The notes beneath the pieces were generated by a model. It was not told the origin of the DNA. It saw only the letters and a list, made by a program, of their open reading frames with translations, and did no database searches. From positions 549,290,488-549,354,487 of the forward strand of contig NC_081412.1 of assembly GCF_030272615.1 (NCBI RefSeq): a stretch of 64,000 nt of DNA. Reading direction: 5' to 3'. A program made the position numbers and the translations under genes. The stretch's first letter is position 1, and each line of letters starts with the position of its first letter. The stretch is from Cryptomeria japonica. Taxonomy: Eukaryota > Streptophyta > Pinopsida > Cupressales > Cupressaceae. This document shows, in pieces, positions 24,958-37,437 of the stretch.

Positions 24958-25331
24958 GCAAAAGGTATGCACACCAGTTGTTGTGGGAATGAGACAAAAG
25001 GGGTTGATTATAAGGGTTATGCTTAGTTGTTATTGAAAGGTTCCTTTGTTTGGATCATGATATCAAGTGATGAGAATCAGATTTTTGACAGAGGTAAATG
25101 CTAAGATTGTTTGGAGCAGTTTATATTCAGTTGTCAGTATGTTTGTATATTTTGTACAGTTGATTTTCTTCAGTTGTGTGGTTTTCAATAAAATGCCTTG
25201 TTGTTTGGGTAGAATAAGAAGCCTTGTTTTTGAGAAGAGAAGAGAGCGATCCATTTTTGGGTGGTCTTCTTAACCATAGATTCTAGATTCTTGTGTTGAT
25301 CTTGCAATTAACCATCCCCAGTTAGAGCCAC
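24958..25331 (+). other. 3' untranslated part of the LARD-like element
   Basis: AT-rich, with a purine-rich run (AGAGAAGAGAGCG near 25237) about 90 bp before the LTR. No clear PPT directly at the LTR border. Confidence 0.4.
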
Positions 25332-28300
25332 TATTGGGACTTATTAAATTTGAGTCAAGTTTTGAGGCCCAATTCAAATTTTTTATCTGCATTTCCAAAT
25401 GATCATAAAATGAGTCAGTTTGAATGGCCTCATTAGAGAGAGGGTAAAATGGAGCCATTTGATTTTCAAAGGGTAATGCTTGGAAACTTGTTGTACACCT
25501 TTCATTTGACCTATGTAGTGATGTGAAACTTTCAGATTTCAGTTTGGATTAATTTATCAGGTACCCATTTCAAGGGGTGAGCTGAAAGTGCATTTTAGGT
25601 GCAAATGAAGATTTTACCAAGTAGCCTACTTTGAGCACTTATATATTTTTCCCCATTCATCATCATGGTAAAATTAAAAATGGATTCAATTCTATGCATA
25701 AATATGAGTCACCATGCAAATTTCCAAGTCTTTATGAATCCATTTGCTCAGTTTTCAAAGCTCAATCCACTTGCAGTTTGTTGTTTGACTAGCTCTTGAA
25801 AGTTGCCCTGGTGAATGTCATGCCAGAATGTTTATTCCGGGTTATTTTTTATATAAAAGACAAGATATGTTTCAAATTTCAAGCTCCTGCCAATCCGTTT
25901 GATCAGTTTTCAAAAGGGTTTCTTGAGCTTTTTTATTCAATGTTTCGTACTTTCATTGTTGCATCAGTTAAAGTAGCCATTTTCATGAGCGCACCATTTG
26001 CACCCAGTCAGACTTTTGGTCAAAATAAGTATTAAAAGATTTTATATGTACTTAAAGGTACCTATGCCTCAAATTTGAGGGTCTACGGAGATCATTTGAT
26101 ATTTTTAAGAAAGGCATCATGAGTTGCCTCTACATTGACTTCATCAGGTCCGCAGTGCCAACAAAGCCAGTTGGTCATTTCTTACAATTAATATCTCTTC
26201 ACTCGGGATTTTTCTGGAGAAACTATTTGGTAGAGTTAATTCTTGTATATCAAAGTACACACCTGTCAGATGGCAAGGTCCAAAAAGGTGTTTTGACTAG
26301 TTTGAAAATTATGTCTTTGCGATTAAATGCAAAAATGTGGCGCAAATGCCTGAAAGTTGCAAAACTCAATTTAATGATCTGAAAATGGTGTCGATCGATT
26401 CCAAAGGTGTTTTTAAGGTTCCTGAAGCATTATGAAGATCAGTTGCATGAAAAGAAAAAAAAATTTAGTCGGACCCACTTTGGGGCCCGACCTGGCTCAT
26501 GCTCGTGTATTGATTTTATTGGCGACTTGGCTCACTACGAGAATTCCAGATATCTAAATTTTGATTGTGATCATGAGACATGTTATAAGAGTGATGATGA
26601 TAAAGACCAACTCAATGGTAGTGGTAATGGAGAAAAAATAATTTACAAGGGCTCTGCATGAACTTGAAGTCTTTCAGAAAAAAGGGGAGATAAAAGCTTT
26701 TGATTCATATCAAAGAGATCTTCACAAAGAGGGAGAATAGTTCAACGGCAAATGATAACATTGGATTGTTGTAAATGAGAAGAAAAAAAAAAATTTCAGA
26801 TAGTAACATTGATAGCAATTTAGACAGCAAAAACTCAAACCAAGATCTTAAGATTAAGAGTGAAGAAAAACTTATAAAACCATTTACCGCAGTGAAACAT
26901 GTAAAATCTGAAGATGACAGTGAAGAAGTTTATAAAATTAAGACTAATGCACATCCAGTATATGAAAATTATGTTGTAAAATAAGTTGTTGCAGTCAAGT
27001 TCAATTTTGAGGATGAGCTTATGGGCAAAGGCCATTTTATCTTCCAAGCAATGCAAATGCCAGCTGCAAACTAGTCAATATTTCCATGTGTGGTTGCTGA
27101 AAATGTTTGAAACTTCCAAGTAATGCTCTAGCAAATACACCCTACGTGGTATGGTGGAGGAAAGGTGTTGAAGGTGGAGTGGAGTTTGGGAAGTGTTTAA
27201 ACTTCCAAGCCAATGAAATGTGGCAACTATTTTCCCCTTCCCACGTTGGACACATAGTGAAATCTGCAATGCAATCAGCTCTCCCCTGCGTGGAATGGTG
27301 GGTATTTGGAACGCAGTGTTTAAACTTCAGCAAATGAAGTCTCAAACCAAATGCAAATAGCAGTATTAGGCTGCATTGAAGTCTCAGACCAAATGTAAAC
27401 AGTAGTATTATGAGGGCATGAATAAAGTTGAAAATTTCAAAGCAAATGACATCATTTCCTCCCTGTTGTGTGTGGACATTTGGAAGCATTAAAATCACAA
27501 ATTGCATTTGGCAGGTGTATTGCCTTTGACCTCCTCTCTTCCTGCGTGGGGATGGGTATTAAAACTTCCAAGCAGATGCAAAGGTTCCATTAAAAGTCTC
27601 AGAAAACTCTTCAAAATTCATTCCCAGGCAAAAAGTATTAGTCCCACATTGGCTGGGCGGGAGCATTTTTTAGTATTTAAAAGTAAAGCTTCACACAACC
27701 ATAGTGTTAGACCTTTGGGCTTTTGACACAAGGAGTTGGTTGGGTACCAAGGTGGACCCCACGCATGCGGACATGCTTCCCGAGGTGACCAAGGAGGCTA
27801 AGTGGTGATCAGGTGGACTCCACATAGGCACGGATCTCGAGGCAGGTGAGTTTTGCAAAGAACGAACGGCTTAACTAGTGAGCAGGTTGCAGAGGATCCG
27901 ACGAAGCGCATTGTTTTGTGAAGTGGAGATGCTCGTCGGTTAAGCTTCACAAATAGTGAAGTGTTAAAGAGCCTGTAGGTTCCATGAAGATCGACAATTG
28001 ACGTTAATTCACAAGCCAAAGATGCTTGCCAGTTAAACCCTACGAAATAGCGAAAAGCTCAGGAAAGAGCAAGTTAAAGATCAAGCATGTTCCAAGGAGA
28101 TTGACGGTGCGCATGATTTCGGAGCCCGAAGATTCACATTCGTTATCCATTGTGAAATAGTGAAAGATGATGTGGTCATCCAAGTGGCAAGTCCAGCTCG
28201 CGGGTCTCACTGACATGGCAATGAGGTGGCACTGACGTGTCGCCAAAGTGGCAATGATGTGGCAAATAGGTGGCGTACATGTGGTAGTGACAAGGTAGTG

Positions 28301-29577
28301 AGGTGGCGGATTGATGAGGTGTCACCCATGGTGGCACCCAATGGACCCTATCAGTGAATCAGAGACTACCACGTGGTAGGGCGTCAAGGGCAAAAAATGG
28401 ATGAAAAATCAAAATTAAATATACAGTTGAAACTATATAAGAAATTTGAAAAATTTAAATGATGGAGGCATAAAAATGGTTAATTCGCCCAGAGGTCCAT
28501 TTTTGCCCAAAATAGAAAGTATCATATATCACCAGAAATCTCTCGGGATGAGGAATGCAGATATGGAGTTAGTTTCAATAGATATGGGATATTTCGAGAG
28601 CAGATTCCATGGGAAGGAAGGAGATATTTTTGTAGTTAAGGAAAAAGAAGACACTTGGCAAATTCTAATGAGATCTGATCTTTTTCCCTCCTCTTCTTAT
28701 TCCCAATTCTTCTCAATTGTAATGGTTCCAGAATTCTATGAAAAATGCTCCAGATTTCTTGGTTTCCAATTCTGGGTTAGCTTAAAATTTGTAGTGTAAT
28801 GTCTACTTTCAAGTAACGGAGTCTTATTTTCATGCTATAGGTGTTTTCTATTGCAGATTTATATGTATGTAAGGCATACATAAATTCATACAAGATTGTC
28901 TCTAGATTTTTATTTCCATTTTATTCAAATCAAATCCTCAAGGGGGATGAAATTTGTTATCTCAAGGAGATAGTTGTGATTATTTGCAAGGATTCTTCAA
29001 GGAAGGATTTAAATTCTGTAATAAATCATGAATAATGGAATATAGTTTCAAGATTTGATGATTTTGTGAATGATCTTAGTAATGCATTCATGCAAGGCAT
29101 TAATGCAGGAATACTTAATAATGAAGATGGATTTGCAATAGAAGTTTTCATCTATAGTTTGATATGTGACTCTATTGCCCCTGCATAAGGCACTGATCTT
29201 GCAATTGAAAGGATTCTCAAACAATTTAAAATCAAATCAGAATATCTATCTTCATTTCATGTTCTGTGGGAATGTTTCATCCATCTCATGCTTCAACTTA
29301 GTTGAGATGTCAATGTAGATCTAGCCCATCTATAGTAACCTCCTAGTTGTTAAGCCTTGTGAGATCTATCTGTTTCTATTGGTGTCGTCATAGGTGTGTA
29401 ATATGTTTAATTTTAAGCATCAAAGGTATACCCGCCTAGGTTTTGCAGAGCCTGAAGAGTAGAAGGATTCATATCCTTGTCATGTTGTCCAAGCCCTGAG
29501 GTTCTTCATAGATTGAATTGGCTACTGCATAGATCAATTGCAGGTATACTTGGGTTAATCAATTTTGATGAACAATA
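25332..29577 (+). repeat. 3' LTR of the LARD-like element
   Basis: 4246 bp, colinear with 16702-20257. TATATAAG at 28434-28441. It carries the extra 737-bp segment 27086-27822, in which variants of GGAATGGTGGGTATTTGGAA recur. Both terminal dinucleotides have decayed (TG to TA, CA to TA) compared with the 5' copy. Confidence 0.88.
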
Positions 29578-29582
29578 GTTCT

Positions 29583-32249
29583 GATGGAGCTTCTAGAGGT
29601 GTTTTTACTTTATGGAATTCGCATTTTATTCAAGGTGTGCCTCTTTGTCATGATGGCAACCATGTTGCTACTTTTTTTATGCACTCTAGAGATGGTTACT
29701 TATGAATCTTATCTAATATCTATGCACTTAACAACAAGGTCTCTAGACGGAAATTTTAGGCTAAAATTTTTTCCTTTTGGAGTAACCATCCTAACATCCC
29801 TTGGCTTGTTATTGGAGATTTCAACACTCCACTCCAGGAGGCTGAGAAGTTTGGAGGGTCTCAAATACAAATGGACAGTAAACAGAACTTGGCAGACTTC
29901 ATCAATGATCGATGTCTTATAGATCTGGACTTATCTGGAGCTTCCTACACTTGGACTAATTGCGGGCTTGGGGGTGATTCGATACAAGTTAGATTGGATT
30001 GGGCCCTCATCTCTATAGAATGGTTACATATATATTATTGTTCTATAAATGCTATGATCAGAGTTGGTTCTGACCATTATCCTATCAGCTTTGTGGTTGA
30101 ACCCAAAGGTGGTAGGAGAAGAAAGTTTCCCTTTAGATTTGAAAAGATGTGGTTGTCTCATCCGAGTTTTCTTCATTGTGTTAAGGAGTGGTGGAATATT
30201 CAAGTTGACAGTACTGCTCTATTTCGCATTGCTAAAAAGCTTAGGATTGTGTAGGATAAAGTTAGAAAATGGAACAAGGAGATCTTTGGTGATATTTTCT
30301 TGCTAAAAGCTACTTTTCAGTCAAAATTAAATACTATTTAGGATAAGATCCAAAGAGAAGGTTATGCTGGTGACAATTTTGCTAAAGAGAGTGAAATTTT
30401 GTCTAAATATCACAACACTATTGCTAGGGAGGAGATTTTTTGGAGACAAAGATCTAGGTCTTTATGGCTTAATGACGGAGATATAAACACTAGATTTTTT
30501 CATGTCACAACTCTCAAGCATAGAGTGGCTAATAGAATTGATTACATCATCAACAATGAGAGTAAACTTGAGAGGGAAGAGGAAATTAGTAAAGCTGGTG
30601 TTGAGTTTTTTTAAGAGCTTCTAAAGGATGACTATATGCTGGATCCAGAGGCCCAATATCTTCTGGCTAATTCTATTCCTAAGGTGTTGTCTAAAGATCA
30701 GAACCGCAGTCTATCTACTATCCCTTCTAATGAGGAAAATAAGAATGATGTCTTTTCCTTTGATGGTAACAAGGCTCCTGGCCTAGATGGCTTCCTTATG
30801 TTCTTCTTTCGGAACTTTTGGGATGTTGTTGAGAAATATGTTACTAATCTTGTTAAAGAATTTTTTGGAGCTCGATCTTTTCTTAAGTAACTTAATGCAA
30901 CTTTTATCATTCTTATTCTGAAGATGCAAGGAGCTAGTTCTTTGGATTCCTTTCGACCTATTAGCCTGTGTAACTCATTTTATAAAATCATCTCCAAAGT
31001 TTTGACTTCTAGGCTGTTACGGATTTTGCCCCTTTTGATTTCTCCTCAGCAAAATGGTTTTGTTCCGAGGAGAAAAATTTTGGACTCCATTATTACCGTG
31101 CATGAGAACATTCATTCCTTGGTTGCTTTGAACACATAGGATATTTTGTTGAAGCTAGACATTACAAAGTTATGATAGGGTGGATTGGTCCTTTTTGAGG
31201 AAAATTCTTGATGCCTTTGGATTTTCTGGGAGGGTAATTATCCTTATTTGGTAGCTCATCACTATGGCCTCAACTACTATTATTGTCAATCATTTGCCAT
31301 CTCAGTTCTTCAGAGCCTCTTGTGGGTTAATGCAGGCAGATCCTATCTCCCCTATATTGCTCACCATTATGGCTAAAAGATTGGGTAGATTCATTCATAA
31401 ATAGGTGTTGGAAGGGACTCTAAAAGGATTGAAACCATCTTCTACCTGTTTAACCTATTCTCATCAATAGTTAGTTGATGACACTATCTTGAATGGGAGC
31501 TCTTATGTTGGGAAAGCTAGAGTTATAAAGTCCACCTTAAGCCTCTACGAAAAGGCTTCGCGACAGGTGGTTAATAGAGCAAAGAGCTCCATTTTCTTCT
31601 TCAATACTCCTGAGGCTAGACAAAAGAAGATTGTTGATATCCTTGGTTGCATGATTGGCTCACTCCCCTCAACCTATTTAGGTCTTCCTTTGGGATCTAA
31701 GACTCCTGATTTATTTTGTCTTTCTTTGATTGATCGCTTCAATAGGAAGCTGGCAAGATGGAAGGGTGTCCTTCTTAGTCGGGCTAGGAAAATTCAGCTA
31801 CTAAAGGCCACACTACAAAACCTTCCAGTGTATGCCCTCAGCTTGTTCAAGATTCCCTCAAAGTTTGTGAAGGTTATTGAAAAAAATAAAAATAAAATTC
31901 TTTGGTCGAGGGTGGAGGAAAGGAAAATAATCCCTCTGGTGGCATGGGAGAATGTATGTAAACCCAAAAAAATGGTGATCTTGGGATTAAGAGTATCAAG
32001 TCTTTTAATTAAGCTCTCTTGGCTAAACAAGTTTGGAGAACTTATGATTGTAGGAGAGAATGGAATACTCTCTGGCATAACAAATAGATCTACAATGTTC
32101 ATACTTCTTAGGATTTTTTGAACTCTTCTCAAATCCCTGTTGGATCATATCTATGGAATAACATTATTAAGGACAAGGATGTTGCTAATTGTGGATCTTA
32201 TTGGAAGGTAGGGAATGGAAAGAGTATCTGTTGGCATAGGTGCAAAGTT
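29583..32249 (+). pseudogene. LINE ORF2: rest of endonuclease plus reverse transcriptase, broken
   Basis: Continues the split endonuclease: GASRGVFTLWN, then NIYALNN in a shifted frame, GDFNTPLQEAEKFGG (about 29815-29860) and the catalytic SDHYPISF (30076-30099). The RT follows: FRPISLCNSFYKIISKVL (30951-31004), SPQQNGFVPRR, then a palm motif decayed to LVDD (31468-31480), and thumb-type sequence to 32121. At least seven stops and several frameshifts. The 3' part (RT C-terminus, tail, poly-A) is missing because copia A starts at 32250. The enzyme would copy LINE RNA at the nicked target. Confidence 0.88.
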
Positions 32250-33736
32250 TGATGACATGATGATATTGTATGTTGTCATTGATGTCAATATGCTGAAGTA
32301 TGAACCGGTATATTGAAGAAAGCAAACTGGCAAAAGAATCGATATGATGGTATGAAGTGAAGTATGATTATATGAAGCGTTATATGCGAAAAGGTGAACC
32401 GGTATGTTGGAATGTGAACCGGTATATGCAAAGTTTGTATCGGGGTTTCATTTGATATGACTATCGAATGGTAGTCTTGGCTTTAGGGTTTCCAGTTGAT
32501 GCATTCCAAGTCTGTGTGATTCGACGGATGACATCCTATGATGAGTTAGCATTGAAATGAAGATCAGATCGTGTTGCCACGTCAGCCTTGTGTGCCTAAA
32601 GGTTTTCCTTGAGGATCTTACATGAAGAAGATTGATTCTATCTACCTCGGGAATGTGTGAAGTCTCAGTAAATGGTGGAGAATGCATGATGGGTTATCAG
32701 CTTCCTGAAGTGGCGAAGAATGAATGATGCAGAACGTCTTGAGATTTGTTCAAGATTGTTTTATCCTATGCAATGTGATTGAATGGTCAAGATTGGACCG
32801 ACTATATTGTTAACCTAGATGCTTAGGGTTTTAGGTTTTGGCTACCGACCTAATTGTTGTCTATAAGGTCAATGATGATTCTCATTTAAGATTGTTGGCA
32901 AATGTTGTGTGTGTATCCAAGTGAAGAGATACTTGATTATTGCCAGACCGGTGCAATGAGTAGAGATCTACAGAGTGTGATTGCAGATGTAAAGGAACTA
33001 AAGTGGATCTGCCTTGGCTTTAAGTGTTGTTATCAGATCAGTGTATTACCTGTTGACTTCTAACCATTTCAGCAGTTCAAAATTCCCTTCATCAGGTAGC
33101 TTTAATAGGATTTTTGTAAATCCTCTAACAGGGTGACTCAAAATCATTGAGTTCTTTAAATCCTCTGACAAGGTTTAACCTTTAACAAAGTTTTAACCTC
33201 TAACCGGGTATTTAGCCATCCCTTAACCAGGTGATCCCTAGCAGGATCGGTTCCTAGCAGAACCTGTTGTAAAGTCCTTAACCGAACTAGGCTCCTAATA
33301 GAGTGGAATTCAGAAGAGTTCAAGAACAACTTGTGGGTATTCATCCCCACCATGGTTTTTTCCAGTTGGGTTTCTACGTGAAAAATAAGTGTGTCATGTG
33401 TGATGCTTTTTCATGTGATGATTAGTGTTTTCTGTTAAGCGGTAAAGCATGTTGATCTAGTGGTTATTATATTTATGATGATGTATTACTTTTTTAAGCA
33501 TATGGGTGAAGTGGAAATGAGATATTAGGTTTTTTGATGATCTAGACGTTACTGGTATATGTCTTTCACAGTCTCACTATGTTTTATCAGTAGTGCCTTG
33601 ATTTAGATCAGTGATATTGTTTACTAGTTAGTGCAATCTTTGCAATTTAAGTTGTTTAAGGAAGTTTTAGTCTATACTGATTCACCCCCCCCCTCTCAGT
33701 ATCTATTGAGTATTTACTATTCATCATTATTCATCA
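32250..33736 (+). repeat. 5' LTR of copia element A
   Basis: 1487 bp beginning TGATGACA and ending TTATTCATCA (TGATGA/TCATCA inverted ends). It directly precedes the PBS and contains the C-run plus GATTCACC block near 33680 typical of the copia LTRs here. It cuts the LINE RT region on its left; the last bases before it are AAGTT. The matching 3' LTR is not in the window, so the target-site duplication cannot be tested. Confidence 0.85.
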
Positions 33737-33738
33737 AT

Positions 33739-33750
33739 TGGTATCAGAGC
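33739..33750 (+). other. Primer binding site of copia A
   Basis: TGGTATCAGAGC two bases after the LTR end, complementary to initiator tRNA-Met. Confidence 0.9.
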
Positions 33751-33807
33751 ATCCTCCAAGTCCTCTGTGTTATAAGATTATCCACTTGAGGAAAAGATCC
33801 TATTCTA

Positions 33808-34531
33808 ATGATGAAGAGGGAAGGTCCTAAGTTCAACAGAGATAACTTTAAGATATGGAAGGACAGAATGAAGATATACATTAAAAGCATGGGTGCTCAA
33901 CATTGGAACTATGTTGAGAATACTTATGTTGTCCCTACCGGTACTCTCACTGATGATCAAAGAAAAGAAATTTAGGAGAATGGGAAAGTCATGGAAGCTC
34001 TTATCAGTAGTCTATCTGATGTTGAGTTTATAGATGTCCAGGAAAAAGACAATCCCAAAGATGTATAGGATACTCTGGAGTCTATCTATGGTGGTGATGA
34101 GCATGTGAAGCAAGCTAAGGAAGAAAGCCTTAGAGGAAAGTTTGAAGACATGCGGATGGTTGAAGGAGAGACCATTCATCAATATGGGATAAGGATTAAA
34201 ACTGTTGTTGGAGACATCAAGAGTGCAGGAGGTACAATGGATTATTCCACCATTGTTAGCAAATTTTTGAGATCCTTATTAACGTCTATGCAATAAGGGT
34301 TGTCGCTATTCAGGAGTTGAGATCTATTGACAAGACAAAGGTATCCCTTGATTCCATCATTGCTAAGTTGATCGCATATGAGCTAAACAGTTATGATGAT
34401 AGTGTTCAGAAGACTGATTCAACCTTTAAAGCATCTATTGCACTATCTAGAAAGGGTAAAGAAGCTAGTACCAGTTGTGAACCTAGACAAAGAAGATATA
34501 TGGATGATGAGGAGATCCTAATGGAATTTAA
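33808..34531 (+). pseudogene. Copia A gag, N-terminal part (split)
   Basis: An ATG at 33808 opens MMKREGPKFNRDNFKIWKDR, the standard copia gag start, followed by a UBN2-type region (LRGKFEDMRMVEGETIHQYG and SIIAKLIAYELN). Two in-frame TAG stops (near 33973 and 34066) and one frameshift near 34290 disable it. It is cut at 34531 by copia B and resumes in frame at 47509. Gag packages the element RNA. Confidence 0.85.
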
Positions 34532-34892
34532 TGTTGAAATGTGGTGACTAATCAGCAAAGTATTGTACACTCAGCACGTATCCTTGCCATTTTTTTTGTT
34601 GATGAAAACCGACATTGTAATAAAACCCTAAAAAGGCTGACTTTGTTTGTTGACCTAAAAACGCATGTTATAAACGGCTAGGATGCTTAAGACATGGGAA
34701 TGGGAATGTACTATTTTTATTGGATAATAAGAAAGATTGGATGGCTATGTATGGTGGATGTAACCCATTCTGGGTGAACCACGTTAAATCTCTGTGTTAT
34801 CTGTGTCCTATTTTATTCCTTTATCTTTTGTAGTTAAATATGCATATAATTGTTAGTTCATATTTGCTTCGGATCTGCTTGAAACCCTAACA
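34532..34892 (+). repeat. 5' LTR of copia B
   Basis: 361 bp, TGTTGAAATG to ACCCTAACA. It holds a 34-bp stretch near 34570-34605 that is absent from the 3' LTR. Confidence 0.92.
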
Positions 34893-34894
34893 AT

Positions 34895-34906
34895 TAGTAT
34901 TAGAGC
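34895..34906 (+). other. Degenerate primer binding site of copia B
   Basis: TAGTATTAGAGC, two changes from TGGTATCAGAGC, just after the LTR. Confidence 0.7.
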
Positions 34907-34952
34907 GAGGTTTTCTATAAATTGGTAGGACTTTCAGATTTGAGTGGGAGCA

Positions 34953-35720
34953 ATGGAGGATTCCAAATTCAAGGTCAAAAAGTTTAACGGCTAGAATTAT
35001 CAGTTATGGAAAATGCAGATGGAGGATTACCTGTATCAAAAAGATTTATGGTGGCCATTAGAAGGAAAGGCAAAGAAAGCGACCACAATGTCAGATGAAG
35101 AATGGGACATTTTAGATGGAAAGGCACTGGGATCCATTTGATTGTGCCTTGCACCGTCTGTAGCTTTCAATATAATAGAAGCAAAAACAACTGTAGATTT
35201 GATGGCAACATTGGCTAAGCTTTATGAAAAACCCTCGGCTTCGAATAAGGTATTTCTTATGAAGCATTTGTTTAATTTGAAAATGAGTGAGGGAGGATCT
35301 GTAGCGGAGCACTTAAATGAATTTAATACAATTACCAGTCAATTATCTTCGGTAAAAATTACTTTTGTAGAAGAGGTTAGGGATCTCTTGATTTTATGTT
35401 CTTTGCCAGAAAGCTGGAATAGATTGGTTATGGTTGTAAGTAACTTTGTCTCTGGAAAAAATACTTTGGTATTTGATGATATTGTTGGTGTTATCCCAAG
35501 CGAGGAAATGTGAAGGAAAAGAACAGGTGAGGCTCCAACATCATCAAGTAGTGTTTTGAATGTGGAGAATAGAGGAAGATCAAAGGAAAGAGGAAAAGAC
35601 CCTTGGAATGAGAAGTCATGAGGGAAGTCAAAGAAAGGATGCTCTCAATCTAGAGGAAAGAAAAATTGCTAGTACTGCGGAAAGCCTGGTCATCTAAAGA
35701 AAGACCGTTGGTCTTGGAAA
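34953..35720 (+). pseudogene. Copia B gag
   Basis: Starts MEDSKFKVKKFNG, hits stops near 34994 and 35139, then is open 35142-35513 with the UBN2 domain (LAKLYEKPSASNKVFLMKHL, then SVAEHLNEFNTITSQL). A CCHC knuckle follows at about 35668-35715 (CGKPGHLKKDRW): one cysteine codon neighbours a stop and the last cysteine is Arg. It supplies particle protein in intact relatives. Confidence 0.85.
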
Positions 35721-35759
35721 AACAAAGAAGGAGACAAAAATGAAAACAATAGTAAGGAA

Positions 35760-36080
35760 GCTAATATTGCAAGTAATACTTTACAAGATGCTTTAATCTT
35801 ATGTTTGGATAATGTTAATGATTCCTAGGTAATAGATTCTAGGGCTTCATTCCATGCTACACCCCATAGAAAATATTTTCTAGATTATGTTCAAGGTGAT
35901 TTTGGATAGGTATATTTGGGTGATAATGAGCCATGTCAAATTGTTGGAAAAGGAAAGATAAAGATCAAGTTGTAGAATGGAAATGACTGGTTTCTGCAGG
36001 AGGTAAGACATGTTCCTAACTTAAGAAGAAATTTAATTTCTGCAGGGCAACTAGGTAGTGAAGGTTGCATAGTTACCTTC
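35760..36080 (+). pseudogene. Copia B protease
   Basis: After a stop at 35827, VIDSRASFHATPHRKYF carries the retropepsin site with DSG changed to DSR. VRHVPNLRRNLISAGQL is the usual copia sequence before the integrase. Inactive by the Gly loss and by stops. Confidence 0.75.
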
Positions 36081-36888
36081 TCAGACAGTATCTGGAAGGT
36101 TAATAAAGGATCATTAGTAGTAGCTAAAGGTGTGAAGTTAGGCACATTATATCTGTGTACTGGTAACACTTACTCTACCTTAGCTGCTACAGATAAAGTT
36201 ACTGAAGGGACAACAACAATAGATGTTGCAAGAACAGATTTGATAATGTGGCACCATAGGCTTGGGCACATGAGTGAGAAAGGGATGAAAATCCTTCACT
36301 CCAAAAATCTATTGCCAGGACTAAAGAAGATTGATTTAGAGTTTTGTGAAAACTATGTTTATGGAAAACAAAAAAGAGTCAGATTTCTCAAGGTTGGGAA
36401 AGAGAAGAAGAGTGAGAAGTTAGAGCTTGTGCATTCAAATGTATGGGGACTGGCTTAGGTATCATCTCCTGGTGTTTCTTGTTATCAGACAGTATCTGGA
36501 AGGTCAGTAAAGGATCATTAGTAGTAGCTAAAGGTGTGAAGGTAGGCACATTATATCTATGTATTAGTAACACTTACTCTACCTTAGCTGCTACAGATAA
36601 AGTTACTACAGGGACAACAACAATAGATGTTGCAAGAACAGATTCGATAATGTGGCACCATAGGCTTGGGCACATGAGTGAGAAAGGGATGAAAATCCTT
36701 CACTCCAAAAATCTATTGCTAGGACTAAAGAAGATTGATTTAGAGTTTTGTGAAAACTGTGTTTATGGAAAACAGAAAAGAGTCAGATTTCTCAAGGTTG
36801 GGAAAGAGAAGAAGAGTGAGAAGTTAGAGCTTGTGCATTCAGATGTATGGGGACCAGCTCAGGTATCATCTCTTGGTGTCTCTTGTTA
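36081..36888 (+). repeat. 404-bp tandem duplication in the pre-integrase region of copia B
   Basis: TCAGACAGTATCTGGAAGGT occurs at 36081 and 36485, and the copies run on to about 36484 and 36888. I count about 20 differences. Because 404 is not a multiple of three, the two copies are in different frames. Copy 2 keeps the better HHCC site (MWHHRLGHMSEKGM and FCENCVYGKQKRV); copy 1 has Tyr for one Cys and a stop after SNVWGLA. Confidence 0.92.
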
Positions 36889-37435
36889 TTATGTTATTTT
36901 TATTGATGACTCAACCAGAAAAACATGGGTATATTTCCTAAAACAAAAATTAGATCTTTTTGAAACTTTTAAGAAATGGAAAGCTTTGGTTGAGAATGAG
37001 ACAGTAAAAAGGTTGAAGTGTCTCAGATCGGATAATGGAGGTGAGTATTGCAGTAAGGCATTTGAAGATTACTGCTCCTTAAATGGGATTAGAAAGCAGA
37101 AGATAGTTCCAGGAACTCCATAGGAAAATGGTGTGTCAGAGAGAATGAATAGGACTATCATGGAACGCGTGAGGAGCATGAGATTGCATGTTGGATTGCC
37201 CTTATACTTTTGGATAGATGTTGTACATACTGTTGTTTATTTGATAAATAGAGGACCTTCAACCCCTTTGGATGGTGGTATTCCAGAGGAGGCATAGACT
37301 GGTAAAAAGGTAAATTATTCTTTTTTGAAAACCTTTGGTTGTGAAGCTTTTGTCCATGTTGATAAAGAAAACAAAACCAAGCTTGATGATAAATCTCAGA
37401 AATGTACCTTCATTGGATATGGAATAGATTAATAT
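36443..37435 (+). pseudogene. Copia B integrase
   Basis: HHCC zinc site at about 36650-36780. Core with first Asp in HSDVWGP, second Asp in CLRSDNGGEYCSKAF (37020-37065), and catalytic Glu in ENGVSERMNRT (about 37123-37155) just after a stop replacing one codon. LPLYFWIDVVHTVVYLINR and KTFGCEAFVHV follow, typical for copia. The integrase would insert the cDNA. Two to three stops disable it. Confidence 0.9.
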
Positions 37436-37437
37436 GG

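Larger units (their letters stand above)
16702..29577 (+). mobile_element. LARD-like non-autonomous LTR element with giant LTRs, TSD GTTCT
   Basis: 5' LTR 16702-20257 (3556 bp), internal region 20258-25331, 3' LTR 25332-29577 (4246 bp). Target-site duplication GTTCT at 16697-16701 and 29578-29582. The 5' LTR begins TGTTG and ends CAACA; the 3' LTR has TATTG and AATA, one transition at each end. A nested solo LTR (21621-23491) raises the span to 12.9 kb; the element itself is about 11.0 kb. Only a gag-type domain plus acidic unknown sequence is present, with no protease, RT or integrase. Long LTRs with little coding resemble the LARD class (family knowledge). Confidence 0.9.
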
